From NCBI RefSeq assembly GCF_031119335.1, contig NZ_JAVHXT010000015.1:1-64000 (forward strand): DNA of 64,000 nt, given 5' to 3'. Shown here piece by piece: positions 9,433 through 17,548 of the stretch (position 1 is its first letter; the number at the start of each line of letters is the position of its first letter). Source of the stretch: Pedobacter sp. (lineage in GTDB: Bacteria > Bacteroidota > Bacteroidia > Sphingobacteriales > Sphingobacteriaceae). The position numbers were made by a program, and so were the translations under genes. Below the pieces are notes generated by a model that saw nothing but the letters and a program-made list of their open reading frames with translations, ran no database searches and was not told the DNA's origin.

Positions 9433-11778
9433 ATGACGCGTAATATTATAAAAATAGTAGTGTTTCTTTTGCTTTCTGTCCAGTTGGCCTGGTCACAGTA
9501 CCTACCTAAGCTTAAGCAACAATTTGTTAAAGGACAAGGTGCATATAACGATAAAGTATACGTCCATCTAAATAAACCTAACTATCTAACTAGCGAAACA
9601 ATTTGGTTCAAAATTTACAATTTTAACACATCAAATGGTTTACTTAGTAATATAAGTAAGATTGCCTATGTAGAGTTGTTGACCGAAAAACTGGAACCAA
9701 AATTACAAGTAATGGTTTCTTTAGAAAATGGCATGGGTGACGGATATTTAGGATTGCCAAGCTCTTTAGGTACTGGGCAGTACTTTTTTAGGGTATATAC
9801 AAATCTTATGAAAAATGGAGGCGCTGATATTTTCTACGAGCAGAAATTAAATATATTTAATATAAATAATCTCACAACTCATAAAAATAAAAGTAAAGAG
9901 CAATATAAGGTAAGTTTTTTCCCCGAAGGAGGAGCTTTGCTTGATAATACGTCAGCTAACGTCGCTTTTAAAATAACAAACAGTGGAGGTAAAGGTGTAG
10001 CAGTAACGGGAGCAATAATCGATAATAAGAACGACACTGTGTCATTAGTAAAAACTACTACTTCTGGCATCGGTAAATTTGTATTGAATCCCAAATCTTC
10101 TGAAAAGTATAAATTAATTTGTACTTCAAAGGAAAAGGAAATTATTATTAAGGAACTTCCTTCAACTGAAAAAAATGGTTACTCGATAATGCTAAAAGAT
10201 AATCTTACCCAGTGGGATTTTACTATATCTACAAACACAAACATTAATACTGTTTATTCAATAGTTCATGATGGGAGAAAGGTGGTGTTTGCTTCAGAAA
10301 ATAATTTGACCCAAGGTAAAACGAGGTTAATATTAGATAAGGAAAAGTTAAATGAGGGACTACATATACTTACAATTTTCGATAGTAAAGGAAGTCCAGT
10401 GGCTGAGCGAATCTTTTATAAACCTATCACGAAACGATTAAACCTTAATCTTTTTGCCAATAACCTGTATGCTCCTAGAAAAAAGGTTGAAATTGCTATA
10501 ACTCCTGAGCAAATTGGATTGAAAAGCGAATCGCTGAAAAGTTATGCTTCTATGTCAGTTTATAGGTTAAATGCCTTGCCTGAAACTGAAGAAATAGACA
10601 TAGTTACTTACATGTATCTTACTTCGGAGTTAAAAGAAACGATTGAAAATCCCTCAGTGTATTTGTCTGAATCAAAAATTGGAGATTTGGATGACCTTCT
10701 TTTAACGCAAGGCTGGCGTAGATTTAACTGGAAAACGAGCAAAGAGGGAATCTTAAAATTCTTACCTGAATATAACGGTAATCTAATATCTGGAAATTTA
10801 ACTTCTTCTAAAGGAAGTTCAGAAAAGGGCTTGCCGGTCTATTTGACATCTACACGTAAGCCTGACATTTTTTATCATACGGCTACAGATTCTTCTGGAA
10901 ATTTTCTGTTTAATCCTGGGAAATTAACTGGATCTCATGAGATAATAATTCAGTCGGATTTTACTAAGGATAGTACGTCTAAGATTTCACTTTATAGTTC
11001 TTTTTATCAGAATATGAATAAAGAACAAATGGTATCTAATTTACCCCTCCTCGAGTTTAATTCATCTGAGCTATTTAAGGATCCATATTTTGCGCAACAA
11101 GTGGAGACGTTTTATAATCTGAAGTCTTTTAAAGAAACACCATATACTGCTGATACAGCTATGTTTTACAATAAGGCTGACAAATCATACATACTCGCAG
11201 AGTATACAAAATTTAATACATTAGAAGACGTATTAAGAGAGTATGTTAGTGAAGTTACTGTTCTTAAAAGACAACAGGAGTTTAATCTTAAAATTATTGG
11301 AGGTAAAGAGTTCCTAAGTGAAAATCCATTGGTATTATATGACGGTGTTCCATATTTTGATCTTAAAAAAATCATGTCTAAATCTACAGACGATATCTAT
11401 AAACTTGAGTTAATCACAGAAAAGTACTATTACAATGGTCAAACCTATCACGGAATAATTCATTTTTTAAGTAAAAAAGCTAACGTTTCAAATTTCGAAC
11501 TTAATCCTAATGCAATAATAATTGATTTTGAAGGGTTACAGCTTCAGAGGAACTTTGTAGAAACCCGCTATGATTCTGACTCTGAATTAAACAGTTCGTT
11601 GCCAAATTTCAAAAGTGCAGTCTATTGGAATCCTTCAATTATGCTTGAAGGCGGTAAAACTAAAAGCTTGAGTTTTTACACTCCAGATTTAGAGGGAACC
11701 TACATTGGCGTTATCCAAGGCGTTTCAGCAGATGGTACGCCGGGCTTTAACACATTTAAAATAGAAGTTAAGAAGTAG
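9433..11778 (+). CDS. Large exported MG2 (macroglobulin-like) domain protein
   Basis: 781 residues from the ATG at 9433, which gives a good signal peptide (MTRNIIKIVVFLLLSVQLAWSQ); longer open frame upstream overlaps the DUF4249 gene and is unlikely to be used. The region after the signal (KVYVHLNKPNYLTSETIWFK) matches the MG2-like strand pattern of alpha-2-macroglobulin relatives, with further beta-sandwich modules (FFPEGGALLDNTSANVAFKI). No thioester or protease motif is seen. The C-terminal part (YTPDLEGTYIGVIQG) resembles the last beta domain of the related Bacteroidota receptor-associated proteins. It closes the operon with the receptor and DUF4249 lipoprotein, 13 bases after the latter. 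Probably periplasmic or surface-exposed; exact role unknown. Confidence 0.82.
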   Translation: MTRNIIKIVVFLLLSVQLAWSQYLPKLKQQFVKGQGAYNDKVYVHLNKPNYLTSETIWFKIYNFNTSNGLLSNISKIAYVELLTEKLEPKLQVMVSLENGMGDGYLGLPSSLGTGQYFFRVYTNLMKNGGADIFYEQKLNIFNINNLTTHKNKSKEQYKVSFFPEGGALLDNTSANVAFKITNSGGKGVAVTGAIIDNKNDTVSLVKTTTSGIGKFVLNPKSSEKYKLICTSKEKEIIIKELPSTEKNGYSIMLKDNLTQWDFTISTNTNINTVYSIVHDGRKVVFASENNLTQGKTRLILDKEKLNEGLHILTIFDSKGSPVAERIFYKPITKRLNLNLFANNLYAPRKKVEIAITPEQIGLKSESLKSYASMSVYRLNALPETEEIDIVTYMYLTSELKETIENPSVYLSESKIGDLDDLLLTQGWRRFNWKTSKEGILKFLPEYNGNLISGNLTSSKGSSEKGLPVYLTSTRKPDIFYHTATDSSGNFLFNPGKLTGSHEIIIQSDFTKDSTSKISLYSSFYQNMNKEQMVSNLPLLEFNSSELFKDPYFAQQVETFYNLKSFKETPYTADTAMFYNKADKSYILAEYTKFNTLEDVLREYVSEVTVLKRQQEFNLKIIGGKEFLSENPLVLYDGVPYFDLKKIMSKSTDDIYKLELITEKYYYNGQTYHGIIHFLSKKANVSNFELNPNAIIIDFEGLQLQRNFVETRYDSDSELNSSLPNFKSAVYWNPSIMLEGGKTKSLSFYTPDLEGTYIGVIQGVSADGTPGFNTFKIEVKK

Positions 11779-11795
11779 GTTTGTCCTACTTCTTA
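11769..11795. terminator. Hairpin shared by two convergent stop codons
   Basis: Inverted repeat of about 11 bp (TAAGAAGTAGG / CCTACTTCTTA, loop TTTGT) that contains the stop of the plus-strand MG2 protein gene (11776-11778) and the stop of the minus-strand DoxX gene (11786-11788). It has no long T-tract on either strand, so terminator strength is uncertain. Confidence 0.5.
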
Positions 11796-12193
11796 TCCAC
11801 GCTATACTTCCCCGGACCAATAAAAATCAAGCTAAAAAATACAATGCCAACTTCAATGGCATGAGAAGCACCCATAATACCTTCGCCTTTGCCAAAGTGT
11901 ACAAGTGCTGCTATCAACATTGTAAATGCCAATAGCATATTTACCGGACGGAAGAACAGCCCCAGCAACAAGAGAAAACCACCCATGCCTTCCGTAAGGG
12001 CAGCCATTAAGCCCCAAAAAGTAGGCAAAAAGTTAATGCCAATTACCTTCATACTGCCACCTAATGCAGCCCATTTATCTGGGCCACCCATAATTTTTGG
12101 TAAGCCGTGAACCATCATCATAGCGCCTAAGCCAATTCTTAAAATTAATAAGCCTGTATTGCGGTATTTGCCTAACGTGTCGAAGATTGCCAT
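11786..12193 (-). CDS. DoxX family membrane protein
   Basis: 135-residue small membrane protein with about four hydrophobic segments. It has the DoxX pattern LLILRIGLGAMMMVHGLPKIMGG near the N-terminus, GFLLLLGLFFRPVNMLLAFTMLIAALVHF, and a final helix VGIVFFSLIFIGPGKYSVD. DoxX relatives have been linked to quinone or thiol redox functions, but this member could be any of them. It starts 3 bases after the stop of the LD-carboxypeptidase gene, so the two form an operon read leftward. Confidence 0.88.
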   Translation of the reverse strand: MAIFDTLGKYRNTGLLILRIGLGAMMMVHGLPKIMGGPDKWAALGGSMKVIGINFLPTFWGLMAALTEGMGGFLLLLGLFFRPVNMLLAFTMLIAALVHFGKGEGIMGASHAIEVGIVFFSLIFIGPGKYSVDKK

Positions 12194-12196
12194 GTG

Positions 12197-13096
12197 TTAA
12201 ATGTATTTGAATGTTACGTTGTTGTTTGTGATGGATAAAGATACGTCTTTACCCAAAACCATTGCCCTATTATCGGCAATGTGGCCAGAAGGAAATAGGA
12301 AAGCTACTGGATAATTGTACTCTTTTACTAAGTCCCAAATTACCTCTTCTGGAGTTTGCCCAAAGTAAATGCTTTCTTCGCCAATTTCGTTAAACGCACC
12401 GACCACCAATCCTTTAAGTTTAGCTAATTTGCCCTTACGCTTGAGCACTCGCATCATCCTGTCAATCGAATATTCGTGTTCACCAACATCCTCAATAAAC
12501 AAAATTTTATCATCGAAATTCATTTCAGATACTGAACCTTCTACAGCAAGTAACAAAGTTAAATTTCCACCCACCAAAATTCCTTCTGTGTTTCCTTCTC
12601 TACAAGCGAAATCACTTTGGTAAGCATAAGTGTCATTCTCGCCAAACAAAGCTTTTCTGAGGCTTTCTAGAGCTTCGGGAGTACTGTCTTCAAAGGTATA
12701 AGGCATTTGCCCGTGAATGCTTTGAGTTTCAAACTGAGCAAATACATGAGAAAGTAGAATGGTAATGTCGCTAAAGCCAATTAGCCATTTTGGGTGTTGG
12801 TTAAAGGCAGTGAAATCTAACTCATCGATAATGCGGATAGTACCATAACCACCACGACCCGCAATGATGGCTTTAATCGAAGAGTCATCCAAAAAAGTCT
12901 GGATATCTTTTGCTCGCAGTTCATCTGTTCCAGAAAATTGGTGGTGCGCTGCCGTAACAGTTTCGCCCAGCACAACTTCTAGTCCCCAGCTTTGTAAAAT
13001 CTCAATTCCTTTATCAATAGGTTTAGGAAGTTTCTTTGCCGGACAAACAATCGCAATTTTATCTCCCTTTTTTAAATATGGTGGCTGTTTAATCAT
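12197..13096 (-). CDS. LD-carboxypeptidase (peptidase family S66, LdcA/MccF-like)
   Basis: 299 residues from the ATG at 13096 (MIKQPPYLKKGDKIAIVCPA), where homology to S66 enzymes begins; the longer upstream frame would run into metG. Family S66 removes the terminal D-alanine from cytoplasmic tetrapeptides during peptidoglycan recycling, or cleaves microcin C-type peptides. Visible motifs: IIAGRGGYGTIRIIDELD, the nucleophile motif GFSDIT, the acidic motif FIEDVGEHEYSIDRMMR, and the C-terminal FPSGHIADNRA with the catalytic His. Length is typical. No leader peptide, so cytoplasmic. LdcA and MccF subgroups cannot be separated by eye, so no symbol is given. Confidence 0.9.
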   Translation of the reverse strand: MIKQPPYLKKGDKIAIVCPAKKLPKPIDKGIEILQSWGLEVVLGETVTAAHHQFSGTDELRAKDIQTFLDDSSIKAIIAGRGGYGTIRIIDELDFTAFNQHPKWLIGFSDITILLSHVFAQFETQSIHGQMPYTFEDSTPEALESLRKALFGENDTYAYQSDFACREGNTEGILVGGNLTLLLAVEGSVSEMNFDDKILFIEDVGEHEYSIDRMMRVLKRKGKLAKLKGLVVGAFNEIGEESIYFGQTPEEVIWDLVKEYNYPVAFLFPSGHIADNRAMVLGKDVSLSITNNNVTFKYI

Positions 13097-13108
13097 CTTA
13101 AAAACGCT

Positions 13109-13116
13109 TATCTTTG
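13109..13116 (+). promoter_or_regulatory. Predicted -7 element of the metG promoter
   Basis: TATCTTTG is an exact match to the Bacteroidota TAnnTTTG element. It sits 20 bases before the TTG start of metG and 13 bases beyond the divergent LD-carboxypeptidase start codon. Transcription would begin near 13122, leaving a 5' leader of only about 14 bases. No clear -33 TTG is visible. Confidence 0.55.
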
Positions 13117-13135
13117 CCAAAATAAATAAATTGTT

Positions 13136-15244
13136 TTGGATAATAATAAATTTAAAAGATATACCGTAACGGCAGCTTTGCCTTACACCAATGGTCCGGT
13201 GCATATTGGTCACTTAGCGGGGGTTTATTTGCCTGCAGATACCTATGTGCGTTATCTCCGCTCAAATAAAAGAGACGTAAAATTCATTTGCGGTTCTGAT
13301 GAAAACGGGGTGCCTATTACTTTAAAAGCGAAGAGAGAAGGCATCACGCCACAAGAAGTAGTAGATAAATACCATAAAATCATTGGCGATTCTTTTAAGG
13401 AGTTCGGGATTTCCTTCGATATCTACCACCGTACTTCGTCCTTAACACACCACCAAACTGCTGAAGATTTCTTTGAGAAATTGTACAACGATGGCGTGTT
13501 CACCGAAGAAGTTACCGAGCAATACTATGACGAGAAAGCACAATCTTTCTTGGCAGATAGATACATCACAGGTACTTGCCCTAAATGCGGCAACGAAAAT
13601 GCTTATGGCGATCAATGTGAAAGCTGTGGAAGTACCTTGAACGCAACCGATTTAATCAATCCAAAATCGACTTTGTCTGGAGAACCTCCAGTAATGAGAC
13701 AAACCAAGAACTGGTTTTTGCCATTAGATAAATACGAAGAAAGATTAAGAACATATATTGAAAGCCACAAAGAATGGCGACCAAATGTATATGGGCAGTG
13801 CCAAAGTTGGTTAAATGCAGGTTTGCAGCCAAGGGCGATGACCAGAGATTTGGACTGGGGTGTAAAAGTGCCTGTGAAAGGTGCAGATGGGAAAGTTTTG
13901 TATGTTTGGTTCGATGCGCCGATTGGTTACATTTCTGCCACGAAGGAACTTGCCAACTACGCCAAATTGGATGTTTGGAACCCGAAGGCGGAGGAATACT
14001 ACATCGACCAAAATAGTGTAGACAAATTTGATTACGCGGAGTATTGGAAAAGTGAGGATGCGAAATTGGTGCACTTTATCGGAAAGGATAACATCGTTTT
14101 CCACTGTATCATTTTCCCGGCCATGTTAATGGCGCATGGCGAATTTACACTGGCGGATAATGTGCCTGCAAACGAGTTCTTGAACTTGGAAGGTCAAAAA
14201 ATATCGACCTCTAAAAACTGGGCAGTTTGGTTAAACGAGTACTTGGTGGAGTTTCCAGAGAAGCAAGATATTTTACGTTATGTATTAACGGCTACAGCTC
14301 CAGAAACCAAAGACAACGATTTTACTTGGAAAGATTTTCAGGCAAGGAATAACAATGAGCTGGTAGCGATTTTCGGGAATTTTGTGAACCGTGTAACCGT
14401 ACTTACGCACAAATATTTCGATGGTAAAGTGCCAACTTGCATGGAGTTGACCGACATCGACAATGCTGTAATTGAAGAACTGAAAGCTTATCCTGCTAAG
14501 ATTAGCGCTTCGATTGAGAATTATCGTTTTAGAGAGGCTTTAACCGAGGTAATGAACGTTGCAAGGCTAGGTAATAAATATTTGGCAGATACCGAGCCTT
14601 GGAAATTGATTAAAACTGATGAAGATAGGGTAAGAACGATCCTAAACATCGCTTTGCAAATTGCTGCGAACTTAGAAATTCTGATTGAGCCGTTCTTGCC
14701 GTTCACCGCAGATAAATTGCAGAAAATGTTGAACTACGGCGGTCATATTTGGGAAGATGCAGGTTCTGTGAGTTTATTAAAACGCGGTCACCAAATTAAC
14801 GAGCCTATTTTGTTGTTCAGCAAAATTGAGGATGGAGAAGTACAAGCGCAAATTGATAAGCTAAACAATAGCAAAGCACAAAACGAAGCGGCAAATGCCA
14901 CCGTTGCTCCGGCGAAGGAAAATATTACTTTCGAAGATTTCGGTGCAATGGATATCCGTGTAGCTACCATTGTTGCTGCCGAAAAAGTAGAGAAAACCAA
15001 AAAGCTGCTAAAGCTAACTTTAGATACTGGTTTAGACCAGCGTACCGTAGTTTCGGGCATTGCAGAACATTACAAGCCAGAAGATATTATTGGTCAGCAG
15101 GTGAGTTTGTTAGCCAACTTGGCACCAAGGGAAATCAAAGGAATTGTTTCGCAGGGAATGATTTTAATGGCAGAAGATGCGCAAGGAAAATTGAGTTTTG
15201 TTGGCCCAACTGCTCAGAGTACAAATGGTGGTGTAGTGAGGTAA
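13136..15244 (+). CDS. metG: Methionyl-tRNA synthetase
   Basis: Charges tRNA-Met with methionine in the cytoplasm. The 702-residue product has the class I HIGH motif (residues 23-26), a zinc-binding insertion with Cys148, Cys151, Cys161 and Cys164 (CPKCGNE...CESCGS), the KMSKS-equivalent KISTSK (about 355-360), an anticodon-binding helical domain (about 390-560), and a fused C-terminal tRNA-binding EMAP-like domain (about 595-700; [20 protein letters not shown]). The start is a TTG: the in-frame stop TAA at 13127-13129 leaves no ATG before the conserved [20 protein letters not shown]. Promoter at 13109 and terminator at 15266 suggest a monocistronic gene. Confidence 0.97.
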   Translation: MDNNKFKRYTVTAALPYTNGPVHIGHLAGVYLPADTYVRYLRSNKRDVKFICGSDENGVPITLKAKREGITPQEVVDKYHKIIGDSFKEFGISFDIYHRTSSLTHHQTAEDFFEKLYNDGVFTEEVTEQYYDEKAQSFLADRYITGTCPKCGNENAYGDQCESCGSTLNATDLINPKSTLSGEPPVMRQTKNWFLPLDKYEERLRTYIESHKEWRPNVYGQCQSWLNAGLQPRAMTRDLDWGVKVPVKGADGKVLYVWFDAPIGYISATKELANYAKLDVWNPKAEEYYIDQNSVDKFDYAEYWKSEDAKLVHFIGKDNIVFHCIIFPAMLMAHGEFTLADNVPANEFLNLEGQKISTSKNWAVWLNEYLVEFPEKQDILRYVLTATAPETKDNDFTWKDFQARNNNELVAIFGNFVNRVTVLTHKYFDGKVPTCMELTDIDNAVIEELKAYPAKISASIENYRFREALTEVMNVARLGNKYLADTEPWKLIKTDEDRVRTILNIALQIAANLEILIEPFLPFTADKLQKMLNYGGHIWEDAGSVSLLKRGHQINEPILLFSKIEDGEVQAQIDKLNNSKAQNEAANATVAPAKENITFEDFGAMDIRVATIVAAEKVEKTKKLLKLTLDTGLDQRTVVSGIAEHYKPEDIIGQQVSLLANLAPREIKGIVSQGMILMAEDAQGKLSFVGPTAQSTNGGVVR

Positions 15245-15265
15245 CTTGGTGAGATATGATATAGA

Positions 15266-15303
15266 AACGGCCCGTTGTTAAATACAATGGGCTGTTTTGT
15301 TTG
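15266..15303 (+). terminator. Terminator of metG
   Basis: Twelve-base stem AACGGCCCGTTG / CAATGGGCTGTT with two G-T pairs, loop TTAAATA, followed by TTTGTTT. Located 21 bases after the metG stop. Confidence 0.8.
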
Positions 15304-15309
15304 GCAGCC

Positions 15310-15352
15310 AATTCCCCTCTTGTAGAGGGGTGCCCGAAGGGCGGGGTGTTTT
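15310..15352 (+). repeat. DUF559-flanking repeat, copy A
   Basis: A compact repeat with two hairpins: CCCCTCTTGTAGAGGGG (7-bp stem) followed by GCCCGAAGGGC (4-bp stem), then GGGGTGTTTTA. It lies just beyond the 3' end of the DUF559 gene. The inverted copy B (15845-15887) is identical over almost its whole length except in the small loop of the second hairpin. Confidence 0.85.
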
Positions 15353-15403
15353 ATGCAACTAGGATTATGTAAATGCAAAATCTATCACCCATAGGGTAAA
15401 CAT

Positions 15404-15808
15404 TTACCTATAGTGCTCAACAATGTAATTTTCCAGTCCAGTCAATACAAAAACCATCCGCTTCAAGATATCTTTAACAGTAATGCGGTAAACCTTCAGT
15501 CCTAAGGCAATAAGATACCTCTCTCGCTGTTCATCATAGTCACCACTAAAATCATGACTTTTTCCATCTATTTCGATTACTAAGCCTAACTGTCTGATAT
15601 AGAAATCAACGATATAATTTCCTATTACACGTTGTCTATCAAAATCTAAACCGTGAAACCGCTTCCTGTTAACCTGCATCCAAAATAACACTTCGGGAAG
15701 GTTTCCTGTATAACGTAGCTCTTTAGCCCTCGCTTTTAATTGGGGATTATAGGGAAGGTTTTGTTTGGGCGATGATTTAATGGGTTCATCATTGATACTG
15801 ATATTCAT
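15404..15808 (-). CDS. DUF559 (Vsr-like/PD-(D/E)XK-type) endonuclease-domain protein
   Basis: 134 residues, a typical length for the stand-alone family. The pattern is that of DUF559, related to very-short-patch-repair-type nucleases: N-terminal ARAKELRYTGNLPEVLFW with Glu39, basic RKRFHGLDFDRQRVIGNYIVDFY (Asp68), EIDGKSH (Glu79, Asp81, Lys83) and a C-terminal YDEQRERYLIALGLKVYRI helix-strand. The candidate catalytic residues are present, so the protein is probably active. No methylase or restriction partner adjoins it. The gene sits alone between inverted copies of one repeat family (copies A and B), with a third copy (C) further upstream, like a small mobile unit. The substrate is unknown. 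Confidence 0.85.
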   Translation of the reverse strand: MNISINDEPIKSSPKQNLPYNPQLKARAKELRYTGNLPEVLFWMQVNRKRFHGLDFDRQRVIGNYIVDFYIRQLGLVIEIDGKSHDFSGDYDEQRERYLIALGLKVYRITVKDILKRMVFVLTGLENYIVEHYR

Positions 15809-15844
15809 AATGTAGATTTGCTTAAAGTTAATGATTTGTGTACA

Positions 15845-15887
15845 AAAACACCCCGCCCGTTGGGCACCCCTCTACAAGAGGGGAATT
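15845..15887 (-). repeat. DUF559-flanking repeat, copy B (inverted relative to A)
   Basis: Lies 37 bases upstream of the DUF559 start. Read on the minus strand it matches copy A: the 7-bp stem CCCCTCT / AGAGGGG, then GCCC / GGGC with a changed loop, then GGGGTGTTTT. Confidence 0.85.
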
Positions 15888-15941
15888 GCGAGTAACTTCT
15901 AAAGACAACGGGTCGAGAAAGGATCTACTTTAAGCTTTTAT

Positions 15942-15985
15942 AATTCCCCTCTTTTAGAGGGGTGGTCGTAGACCGGGGTGTTTAA
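15942..15985 (+). repeat. DUF559-type repeat, copy C
   Basis: Same orientation as copy A. The first hairpin is CCCCTCTTTTAGAGGGG; the second has diverged with a compensated stem (GGTC / GACC); the trailing GGGGTGTTTA is kept. Covariation in the second stem implies that the folded shape is what is preserved. Confidence 0.8.
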
Positions 15986-16113
15986 ACTTATAAGCCGAGC
16001 TCTGCCAACTGCAATGGCTGTTTAAATTACGAGGTTCTTGGAGGGCATTTATTAACAAGAGTATTACGCCCACCCTTCGTTACTTCCCATCAAAACCCTT
16101 ATATTGCGACGAT

Positions 16114-17406
16114 ATGGAATTAAACAATTACTTGCGAGATTTCAGTCGTGCTAGTTTAAGCTTCTTTAAAAGCCTAGGATTATCGGCCAATGCCGCTGCA
16201 GTTGTCAATGCGCTTACCCTGCTGGCACTCGCCCTCGTTATTACCTACATCATTTATTACATTGTAAGGCGCTTGTTGCGCTTAATCGTTATTCAAACTA
16301 TTCGCAAAGCGGATATTCCTTTCTTCAAATTTTTGCTAGAAAACAAAGCACCACACTATCTTTCTTTGATTGCGCCGCTCATGGTGCTGTATTTAACCAT
16401 CCCTATCGTATTTCACGATTACCAGCAAATTAACAAACTGCTTTTAGGTCTGTGCGATATCTATTTGGTACTCGTAGTAGTTTGGGTAATGATGGCGGTG
16501 ATTAAAGCTGGTGCCGATTTGCTCAAAGAGAAGCCAGGTTTTAAGGGTAAACCGATGGACAGTTACCTGCAAGTCATCCGGATTTTATTGTACTTGTTTG
16601 GTACGGTAGTGCTGTTTTCTAACCTCACGGGAAAATCGCCAGTGGCATTTTTTACCGCCATGGGGGCGATATCAGCTGTGCTCTTATTGATGTTCAAGGA
16701 TACCATTATGGGTTTTGTAGCCAGCATACAAGTAACTACCAACGATATTGTGCGCATTGGCGATTGGATTACCATGCCCAAATACGGTGCCGATGGCGAT
16801 ATTCTAGAAATCAACCTTACTACGGTAAAAGTGCAGAACTTCGATAAAACCATCACTACAATCCCTACGTACTCGCTCATTTCCGACTCGTTTCAAAATT
16901 GGCGTGGAATGCGACAATCTGGTGGACGGAGGATTAAAAGAGCACTCAACATTAAGCAGTCGAGCATTCGTTTCTTAAAAGAAGAGGAATTGACCAAATT
17001 TGAGCAAATCCAATTGGTGAGTTCTTATATCCAACATCGCCAAAGGGATATCGAAAGACATAACACCCGCACCAATGCCGATAAAAGCTTGTTGATTAAT
17101 GGCAGAAACCTGACCAATGCAGGCTTGTTTCGTAAATATATTGATAACTACATTTCTAGCCACTCGGGCACCAACAAAAAGATGAACATTATGGTAAGGC
17201 AATTGGCCCCTACGCCACATGGTTTGCCAATAGAGGTTTATGTGTTTGCCAATACCATTATTTGGGCAGAGTACGAGCATATCATGGCCGATATTTTTGA
17301 CCATATTATTGCTGCTGCGCCATACTTTGGTTTACAGATTTACGAAGCGGAAGGCTCGGGTGATGTGAAACAATTGGAAATGTTAAATCAGATAGATAGA
17401 GCTTAG
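16114..17406 (+). CDS. MscS-type mechanosensitive ion channel family protein
   Basis: 430-residue inner-membrane protein. Several hydrophobic helices occupy about residues 20-215 (AAVVNALTLLALALVITYII, YLSLIAPLMVLYLTIPIVF, LLLGLCDIYLVLVVVWVMMAVI, IRILLYLFGTVVLFSNLTG). A pore-type helix follows (VAFFTAMGAISAVLLLMFKDTIMGFVASI), then the MscS beta domain (IVRIGDWITMPKYGADGDILEINLTTVKVQNFDKTITTIPTYSL, about 210-255) and a cytoplasmic alpha/beta part with charged insertions. The long C-terminal portion is of the YbdG/MscM-like type. Probably releases ions or solutes on osmotic downshock. Lone gene, immediately followed by the tRNA promoter. Confidence 0.92.
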   Translation: MELNNYLRDFSRASLSFFKSLGLSANAAAVVNALTLLALALVITYIIYYIVRRLLRLIVIQTIRKADIPFFKFLLENKAPHYLSLIAPLMVLYLTIPIVFHDYQQINKLLLGLCDIYLVLVVVWVMMAVIKAGADLLKEKPGFKGKPMDSYLQVIRILLYLFGTVVLFSNLTGKSPVAFFTAMGAISAVLLLMFKDTIMGFVASIQVTTNDIVRIGDWITMPKYGADGDILEINLTTVKVQNFDKTITTIPTYSLISDSFQNWRGMRQSGGRRIKRALNIKQSSIRFLKEEELTKFEQIQLVSSYIQHRQRDIERHNTRTNADKSLLINGRNLTNAGLFRKYIDNYISSHSGTNKKMNIMVRQLAPTPHGLPIEVYVFANTIIWAEYEHIMADIFDHIIAAAPYFGLQIYEAEGSGDVKQLEMLNQIDRA

Positions 17407-17415
17407 ATAATTTTA

Positions 17416-17423
17416 TATATTTG
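17416..17423 (+). promoter_or_regulatory. Predicted -7 element of the tRNA-Arg promoter
   Basis: TATATTTG matches TAnnTTTG exactly and lies 12 bases before the mature tRNA 5' end, right after the MscS-type gene stop. No convincing -33 TTG is seen. Confidence 0.5.
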
Positions 17424-17434
17424 CGCCTACAGTT

Positions 17435-17506
17435 GGCCCTGTAGTTCAACGGATAGAATAGAAGTTTCCTAAACTTTAGATAGCAGTTCGATTCTGCTCG
17501 GGGCTA
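17435..17506 (+). tRNA. tRNA-Arg (anticodon CCT)
   Basis: A complete cloverleaf folds by hand. The 7-bp acceptor is GGCCCTG / CGGGGCT (two G-T pairs). The D stem GTTC / GAAT has an 8-base loop. The anticodon stem GAAGT / ACTTT carries loop TTCCTAA with anticodon CCT, and the T stem AGCAG / CTGCT carries loop TTCGATT. Discriminator A; CCA is not encoded. It decodes AGG arginine codons. Confidence 0.95.
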
Positions 17507-17512
17507 CTTTTA

Positions 17513-17548
17513 AAAGCATCAATCAGAAAACAGTTGGTGCTTTTTTTT
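17513..17548 (+). terminator. Terminator after tRNA-Arg
   Basis: 8-bp stem AGCATCAA / TTGGTGCT with one G-T pair and an 11-base loop, ending in TTTTTTTT. It overlaps the stop codon of the convergent M28 peptidase gene by two bases. Confidence 0.85.

Larger units (their letters stand above)
15809..16113. other. Intergenic stretch holding repeat copies B and C
   Basis: Between the DUF559 gene and the MscS-type gene. It contains repeat B (15845-15887), repeat C (15942-15985) and about 125 bases of otherwise unremarkable sequence before the channel gene. I see no additional gene. Confidence 0.7.

Noticed and set aside
15310..15985. Insertion sequence
   Set aside because: There is no transposase; the enclosed gene is DUF559, and no target-site duplication is seen.
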